Positions 58,795 through 64,000 of a DNA stretch of 64,000 bases are shown here, in pieces. The notes beneath the pieces were generated by a model. It was not told the DNA's origin. It worked only from the letters and a program-made list of their open reading frames with translations, and did not search any database. The stretch lies in the NCBI GenBank assembly GCA_025403435.1, contig CM046354.1, positions 34,561,533-34,625,532 of the forward strand. The letters are read 5' to 3'. The stretch comes from Artocarpus heterophyllus. Its lineage: Eukaryota > Streptophyta > Magnoliopsida > Rosales > Moraceae. Each line of letters starts with the position of its first letter. Position 1 is the first letter of the stretch. A program made the translations under genes and the position numbers.

Positions 58795-58806
58795 TGGTAT
58801 CAGAGC
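58795..58806 (+). other. Gypsy primer binding site (tRNA-iMet)
   Basis: TGGTATCAGAGC three bases after the LTR end. Confidence 0.88.
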
Positions 58807-58896
58807 TCAAGGTTATGAACCTTGGGAATTATGCACACATAGGTTTGACAATGAAATGCCTCTGACAGTCTAAATTTTGTTTTCAGAAGTGAGAGA

Positions 58897-59770
58897 ATGG
58901 CACCTAGACGTCGTTTGATAGCTGACGCCGAGTTCGAAAACAATGAGGGCATGATGAGGTCTATGTTTGCGGCTTTTCGGCAGATGGCAGCCAGAGCTAG
59001 ACCGGGAGATTCTGATGTTGGTACTTGACATGCGTACTTTAAGGAATTTCGGCGTGCGTCAGTTTTGAGTTTTGATGGCAATGGGGATCCACAGTTAGCA
59101 GAGTATTGGTTGGATTCGATCTTGAAGCATTTGGATACCCTTGGTGTGCCTGAGGAGTATCGTGTGGCATTTGTTGCGTATAAGCTCGAGGGTGGCGCTA
59201 ACACTTGGTAGAAACAGGCTAAGCGTCTGGAGCGCGATGGTGATATCAGTTGGGACAGGTTCAAGGAGTTGTTCTATGATCGGTATTTTCTGTAGGGGTA
59301 TAGAGATCAGAAGGCAGCTGAGTTCTACAGGTGTAGCAGGGTGATCTGTCTGTTCGGGAGTATGAGGCAAAGTTTAATGAGTTGGCTAGGTTTGCTCCAT
59401 TAGCTATGGCATCGGAGCGTGAAAAGTGTATTAAGTTTCAGGAAGGGCTCAAGGCTCCTATTCGGCGACAGTTGGTTGCTCTACGGCTTAGGAGTTTCAG
59501 AGAGCTTGTGTCGTCGGCGATATCCGTGGAGAATGATTATGTACAGTATTGTGAGGACCGAGCCAAGGCTTCAGGAGGACCGCAGAGGAGTGGCAGGAAG
59601 AGCACTAGTAGTCGTCCAGCTCCGAGGAAGAGCAAGCAAGGTGGTACGAATAGTGGTAGCAGCAGTTCATCTGGCAGCGGGCACAGCAATCCCTACAGCT
59701 TCCATTGTCATTTCTGTCAGTAGCCCAGACACATCAAAAGGAATTGCCCGATCAGTCTCAGCCTCAGCCT
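58897..59770 (+). pseudogene. Gypsy gag, interrupted
   Basis: The ATG at 58897 opens MAPRRRLIADAEF. The gag body follows: VLSFDGNGDPQLAEYWLDSILK, a conserved Trp region with TAG, and WDRFKELFYDRYF. Stops are at 59026-59028 (TGA), 59209-59211 (TAG, Trp codon) and 59293-59295 (TAG, Gln codon). A frame change near 59330 leads to ELARFAPLAMASEREKCIKFQEGL and a Ser-rich tail. The CCHC knuckle CHFCQ*PRHIKRNC (near 59708-59750) itself holds a TAG. Gag packs the RNA; this copy is dead. Confidence 0.87.
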
Positions 59771-60031
59771 CAGACCGGGGAGGATGCCAGTCGTCAGTCT
59801 TAGCCTCAGACCCTACCTCTGCCTCAGCAGTACCCGCAGTTGCAGTATCCCTAGTTTTTTCCTCAGCAATTCTCATATCCAGCACGGGGGCAGCAGCCGT
59901 AGCATTTTCAGCGTAGTGTTCCTCAGTATCGAGCGCCGAGAATAGGTAGTGTGTAGTCGTCTCCATCCCAGCAGCATCGGCAGAATAATCCAGGACCCAG
60001 CATTGTTGGTAGAGGGAAAGGGAAGGCTCCA
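59771..60031 (+). other. Gypsy gag-protease spacer
   Basis: A Gln/Pro-rich spacer typical of chromoviruses, with several TAG stops in Gln codons. No separate gene. Confidence 0.6.
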
Positions 60032-60460
60032 GTGCACGTTCATGCGATGGCATCTGGAGGTTCAGATTCTCATGTTGGTAACGCGGTCGTCGATGGTGTG
60101 ATCTTGGTTTCTAGATCTTTAGCTCGCATTTTATTTGATACCAGTGCCTCTCATTCTCTCATTTCGAGTTCTTTTGTACATGCCTTGGGATTAAATATAG
60201 AAGATTTTAATGAACCCCTAGTCATAACTTCTCCCTTGGGCGGGTGTGTGTAAATTGCATGTGTAAATCTTGTAAAATAAAGATTGGGGATGAGATTTTG
60301 AAAAGTGATTTGATTATACTCCCCATGAGCTCCTATGATGTAATTCTAGGGATGGACTGGTTGTCCAGGTATAATGCAGTCGTGGACTGCCAACTTAGGA
60401 GAGTGACCCTAGTGTCTGATAAGGGGACGATGATCACTTACCAGGGTGGTATTGAGTTGT
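60032..60460 (+). pseudogene. Gypsy aspartic protease
   Basis: The flap and active-site region reads GVILVSRSLARILFDTSASHSLISSSF, where the usual motif is D-S/T-G. The Gly is Ser here. A shift near 60245 leads to DLIILPMSSYDVILGMDWLSRYNAVVDC, the conserved ILGMDWL segment. The domain ends abruptly at TYQGG (about 60450) and is followed at once by IELFLGTSSIS, which normally lies some 70-80 residues further on. Confidence 0.85.
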
Positions 60461-61330
60461 TTCTAGGGACATCATCGATTTCTATGGCACCTTATCGGAT
60501 GGTGCCGGTAGAAATGAAAGAATTGAGGAAGTAACTTTAGGAGCTTGCTGATAAAGGGTATATTCAGAATAGTACATCTTCGTGGGGAGCACCGGTTTTG
60601 TTTGCTAAGAAGCATGATGGGACTCTCAGGTTATGTGTGGATTATCGACAGCTGAATCATCTTACGGTGAAGAACAAGTATCCCTTGCCTAGGATTGATG
60701 AGTTGTTTGATCAATTGGGAGGTTCGCGGTACTTCTCAAAGATTGATTTACGGTCGGGTTATCATCAGCTCAGGATTAAGGAAGAGGATATTCCCAAGAC
60801 AGCTTTTAGGACTCGGTATGGGCATTTTGAGTTCCTGGTATGTCGTTTGGGTTGACGAATGCTCTGACAGCTTTTATGGATTTGATGAACAGGATATTTA
60901 GATCGTATTTGGATCAGTTCATGATCGTGTTTATCGATGATATTCTTGTGTATTCTAAGACTTGGAAGGAGCATGAGCAGTATCTTTGGATCGTGCTTCA
61001 GACTCTGCGGGAGCACCAGTTGTATGCTAAGAGGGAAAAGTTTGAGTTTTGGTTGACTGAGGTCAAGTTTCTGGGTCATGTTATCTCAGAGCATGGTATT
61101 TCTGTGGATCCATCCAAGATTGAAGCTATATTGGAGTGGGAACGACCAAAGAATGTAGCGGAGATTCGCAGCTTCTTAGGTCTTGCAAGTTATTACAGGA
61201 AATTTGTAAAGGATTTTTCGAAGATTGTAGCTCCATTGACGAGATTGATAAAGAAAAATGTCAAGTTTGAGTGGAATGAAGATTGTGAGCTTGCTTTTCA
61301 GGAATTGAAGAACCAGTTGACTTCAGCTCC
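60461..61330 (+). pseudogene. Gypsy reverse transcriptase
   Basis: Motifs: APYRMVPVEMKELRK followed by a TAA (60532-60534), then [46 protein letters not shown], and a one-base loss at about 60839 in the VMPFGLTNAP motif. The frame continues as [18 protein letters not shown] and the catalytic FIDDILVYS. The thumb is [21 protein letters not shown] and [12 protein letters not shown]. Apart from these breaks it is well conserved. Confidence 0.9.
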
Positions 61331-61748
61331 AGTGTTGGTTATTCCTAGCAGTGACGAGCCGTATGAGGTTTATGCGGATGCTTTAGGGCACGAACTTGGA
61401 TGCGTGTTGATGCAGCATGGACGTGTGGTTGTGTACGGATCGAGACAGCTACGACCTCACGAGCAGAATTATCCTACTCATGATTTGGAGCTCACGGCGG
61501 TGATTCACGCGCTTAAGATTTGGAGGTGTTACTTGTATGGAGCGTCATTTCAGGTCTTCTTTGATCACAAGAGTTTGAGGTATTTGTTCACTCAGAGGGA
61601 TCTTAACTTGAGGCAGCGTAGATGGATCGAGTATATGGAGGATTATGATTTTGCGTTGCAGTATCATCCCGGGAAAGCTAATGTGGTCGCGGACGCGTTT
61701 AGCAGGAAGTCTTCAGGGATTCTTGCATGTTTGGCTTTTGAGGACTAG
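61331..61748 (+). pseudogene. Gypsy RNase H
   Basis: In frame with [18 protein letters not shown] (first acidic site), [39 protein letters not shown] and [16 protein letters not shown]. The stretch is open to 61748, where a TAG ends it before integrase. The domain looks structurally complete. Confidence 0.9.
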
Positions 61749-61763
61749 AGCAGGGATGCGACA

Positions 61764-63089
61764 GTGAACGAGTTTAGGCTACGTTATCATGAAGACTGTG
61801 ATCGAGTTTCAGTGTATCATGTGGAAGCGACTCTAGCTCTTATTCGGATGGTGAAGCAAAGTCAGTGGCAGGATCGGCATTTGCAGGGAATTTGGTTGCG
61901 GATTCAGAACAGGGAGCAGTTTGAAGAATGGAGCATGCATGCAGATGGATTGTTGTATTTTCGGGACCATCTTGCAGTTCCAGCTATCGCCAAGGTGACG
62001 AAAGCCGTTTTGGACGAAGCTCATAGGTCTCATTTTGCTATTCATCCGGGGAGCACAAAGATGTATCGCGATTTGAGGAGCCAGTATTGGTGGACAGGCA
62101 TGAAGAAGGATGTTCGAGAGTACGTGGCCAAGTGTTCGACGTGTCTTCAGGTGAAGGCCAAGCATCAGAAGACTGCAGGTCAGCTTCAGTCGCTTCCTAT
62201 TCCAGGGTGGAAATGGGAGCATGTGACGATGGATTTCCTCATAGGTTTGCCAAGGATGGAGCAGCGGCATGATGTAGTTTGGGTCGTGGTCGACAGGTTG
62301 ACAAAATCGACGCATTTCATCCCGTTTAGGTCGACATGTTCGAGGAAGGTTCTCGGGGAGTTGTATCTGCAGAATATTGTGAGGCTGCATGGAGTTCCTT
62401 TGTCCATCACCTCTGATCGAGACATCAGGTTTAATGATAAGTACTAGAGGAGTTTTCAGGAGGCTTTAGGTACGGATTTGAACTTCAGTACGACGTTTCA
62501 TCCTCAGACTGATGGGCAGTCTGAGCGGGTTATTCAGATTCTCAAGGATATGTTGCGTGCCTATACGTTGGACTTCAGCGGGAATTGGAAGCAATGTTTG
62601 CATCTGGAGGAGTTCGCATACAATAGTAGTTCGCATACAACAATGTTTGCACCGTTTGAGGCGTTGTATGGGCGATCATGTCGGTCACCTGTATGTTAGG
62701 CCGAGCTGAAAGATAGGGTTATTCTTGGGCCGGATGAGATCTGTGATAGCAACGAGAAAGTCGCGATGATTCGAGATCGATTGAGGGCAGCTCAGAGTCG
62801 GCAGAAGAGTTACGCGGATAGGAGACGTAGACCCTTAGAGTTCACGGTTGGAGATTTCGTTCTCTTGAGGGTATCGCCTCTTAAGGGAACTATGCGGTTC
62901 GGGGTGAGTGGGAAGCTCGCACCGAGGTATGTTGGGCCGTTTGAGATCACTCAGCGTGTTAGTGCGGTCGCTTATCGACTTGATATTCCGCTCGAACTTT
63001 CTCATGTTCATGATGTGTTTCATGTGTCGATGCTTAGGAAGTGTCCACCTGAGCAGGGTAAGATAGTTTCATTTCGCGATGTGCAGGTT
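61764..63089 (+). pseudogene. Gypsy integrase, interrupted
   Basis: Zinc head HRSHFAIHPGSTKMYRDL ... YVAKCSTCLQVK (HHCC). Core MDFLIGLP (first Asp), SDRDIRF (second Asp), TFHPQTDGQSERVIQ (Glu). TAG stops lie at 62445-62447, just after the second Asp, and near 62698, both in Trp codons of the consensus. The GPY/F-type C-terminal part is FTVGDFVLLRVSPLKG...KLAPRYVGPFEI...HDVFHVSMLRK. It would insert the element cDNA. Confidence 0.9.
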
Positions 63090-63092
63090 TAG

Positions 63093-63269
63093 GAAGATAC
63101 GACGTACGAAGAAGTGCGGATTCAGATTATCGACCAGAAAGTGATTAGCTTGCGTCCTCGTGAGATACCGTTGGTAAAGGTCGTGTGGCAGCATCATGGG
63201 GTTGATGAAGCCACTTGGAAACTAGAGTGGAGTATGCGGGAATTGTATCCGCATTTGTTTTGTTTATGA
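63093..63269 (+). pseudogene. Gypsy chromodomain (integrase tail)
   Basis: After a TAG (63090-63092), the same frame reads YEEVRIQIIDQKVISLRPREIPLVKVVWQHH, then DEATWKLEWSMRELYPHLF and a TGA at 63267. The aromatic V-V-W-Q and ATWKLE pattern is the chromovirus integrase chromodomain, thought to steer insertion toward modified histones. Its presence supports a Tekay/Del-type chromovirus. Confidence 0.87.
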
Positions 63270-63303
63270 AATGAGATGTAAATTTCGAGGACAAAATTTC
63301 TTA

Positions 63304-63317
63304 TAGGGGTGGAGAGT
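63304..63317 (+). other. Gypsy polypurine tract
   Basis: TAGGGGTGGAGAGT immediately before TGTAACGCCCC, after a conserved gaggacaaaatttctta box. Confidence 0.8.
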
Positions 63318-64000
63318 TGTAACGCCCCAAAATTTATTTAATGTTAATGTAATATAAATGATGAATTAGTGTGCCATAATTAATGTTTCAACATTAGTTT
63401 GACTATTTGATTGGATTTTGAGTTTTTGGTTGTTTTCTTAAATTGATGGATTCAAATGATTTCTTATTGTTTTAAAATGAAGTTTTGGGTTTTAAACATA
63501 ACAATTTGTAAAATGTTAAAAATACTCCGTTTTACAAAACCGTGGGCGGCACATGGTTTTTGCACAGTAAAATCGCCCACCGTTTCCCTCTATTTATTCT
63601 CTCTCTTCCTCCTCTCTCCTCACTCTCTCAGATCTCTCCTCTCTCTCTCTCCCATGGCTCTCTTCACTCTCTCCCTCTCCCGGTTTTCTCTCTATCTCTC
63701 TCTCAAATTTTTGAACCAAATCCGAATCCAAGCTTCGGGTTAACAAGGAGGAGGCTTGGGAACGTGATTTGACAACCGAGAACGCTGATTGAAGCTTCGA
63801 TTCAAGGTTAGTTTTGAAATTTCTAAACTTTTTTTTAAATTTTCAATTTTGTGCATTTTTTAAATCTAGATTTGTTTAAGCTTAGAAAACCTTGATTTGA
63901 GTTAAATGAACTTAGAACAACTAGAATCTAAGCTTAGATTGAAGAAAAACGGATTGGATTCAAGATTTTTCATTTTTCTCCCTATTTTCTCATTTTTGGA
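63318..64000 (+). repeat. Gypsy 3' LTR (cut by window end)
   Basis: It begins TGTAACGCCCC and matches the first ~680 bases of the 5' LTR with a few substitutions and a few one-base differences. The GC-rich motif region would lie just past the window. Confidence 0.92.

Larger units (their letters stand above)
56622..64000 (+). mobile_element. Ty3/gypsy chromovirus (Tekay/Del-like), 3' end outside window
   Basis: It has a 5' LTR, tRNA-iMet PBS, gag, protease, RT, RNase H, integrase, a C-terminal chromodomain, PPT and the start of the 3' LTR. The RT-RNase H-integrase order defines Ty3/gypsy, and the chromodomain defines a chromovirus. The two LTRs differ at a handful of positions in the first 250 bases compared by eye. 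Several stops and two frameshifts make it inactive. Confidence 0.92.

Noticed and set aside
59419..60053. Alternative frames over gypsy gag and spacer
   Set aside because: The conserved gag residues and CCHC knuckle lie in another frame; these are shadows.

Overview
The window is a dense, nested block of plant LTR retrotransposons. I see no host gene, rRNA, tRNA or CRISPR array. The organism is a flowering plant, probably a eudicot with an AT-rich repetitive genome. The evidence is a Ty1/copia family with tRNA-iMet primer sites, a Ty3/gypsy chromovirus, a TRIM element and a scrap of plastid petA. The species cannot be named from this sequence. Every coding region carries stops or frameshifts, so the block looks old and silent.

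One copia family (about 2.0 kb LTRs, about 5.6 kb interior, order gag-protease-integrase-RT-RNase H, perhaps Tork/Angela-like) makes up nearly all of the window. Target-site duplications (TSDs) allow the layers to be unpacked. The oldest copy, D (minus strand), lies in three pieces: 1-433, 26926-30405 and 55347-56621. Copy C (minus) entered D's RT (434-26925, TSD CAATT/GAATT). Copy B (minus) entered C's 3' LTR; B's own 3' LTR is now nearly gone (12087-18546). Copy E (plus, 2087-12086) lies between C's distal LTR and B, head to head with the former and tail to tail with the latter. Copy F (minus) entered D's leader at TATGG. It later grew by recombination into an array LTR-int-LTR-int-LTR-int-LTR (30406-55346) with an exact 7,618-bp period. 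A Ty3/gypsy chromovirus with a C-terminal chromodomain (56622 to beyond the window end) interrupts D's LTR. A 340-bp TRIM (6636-6975) sits in E between gag and protease.

The strongest unusual signals are: (1) a 136-bp fragment of plastid petA (cytochrome f C-terminus) filling a deletion in copy B; (2) the three-unit F array, whose internal LTRs are LTR4/LTR1 hybrids with a 52-bp deletion at the switch and whose middle unit is itself a hybrid; (3) a GC-rich, near-palindromic motif (TCGGCAGGCCGA and variants) in every copia LTR and leader examined and also in the LTR of the unrelated gypsy element; (4) an inverted pair of LTRs with arms of about 1.6 kb at 434-4186.

How the parts would work if intact: the LTRs supply promoter and transcript ends, tRNA-iMet primes reverse transcription at the PBS, the PPT primes plus-strand synthesis, gag forms the particle, and PR, IN, RT and RNase H mature, copy and insert the element. 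Here these parts are relics, shaped mainly by nested insertion, LTR-LTR recombination, small deletions and C-to-T type decay.
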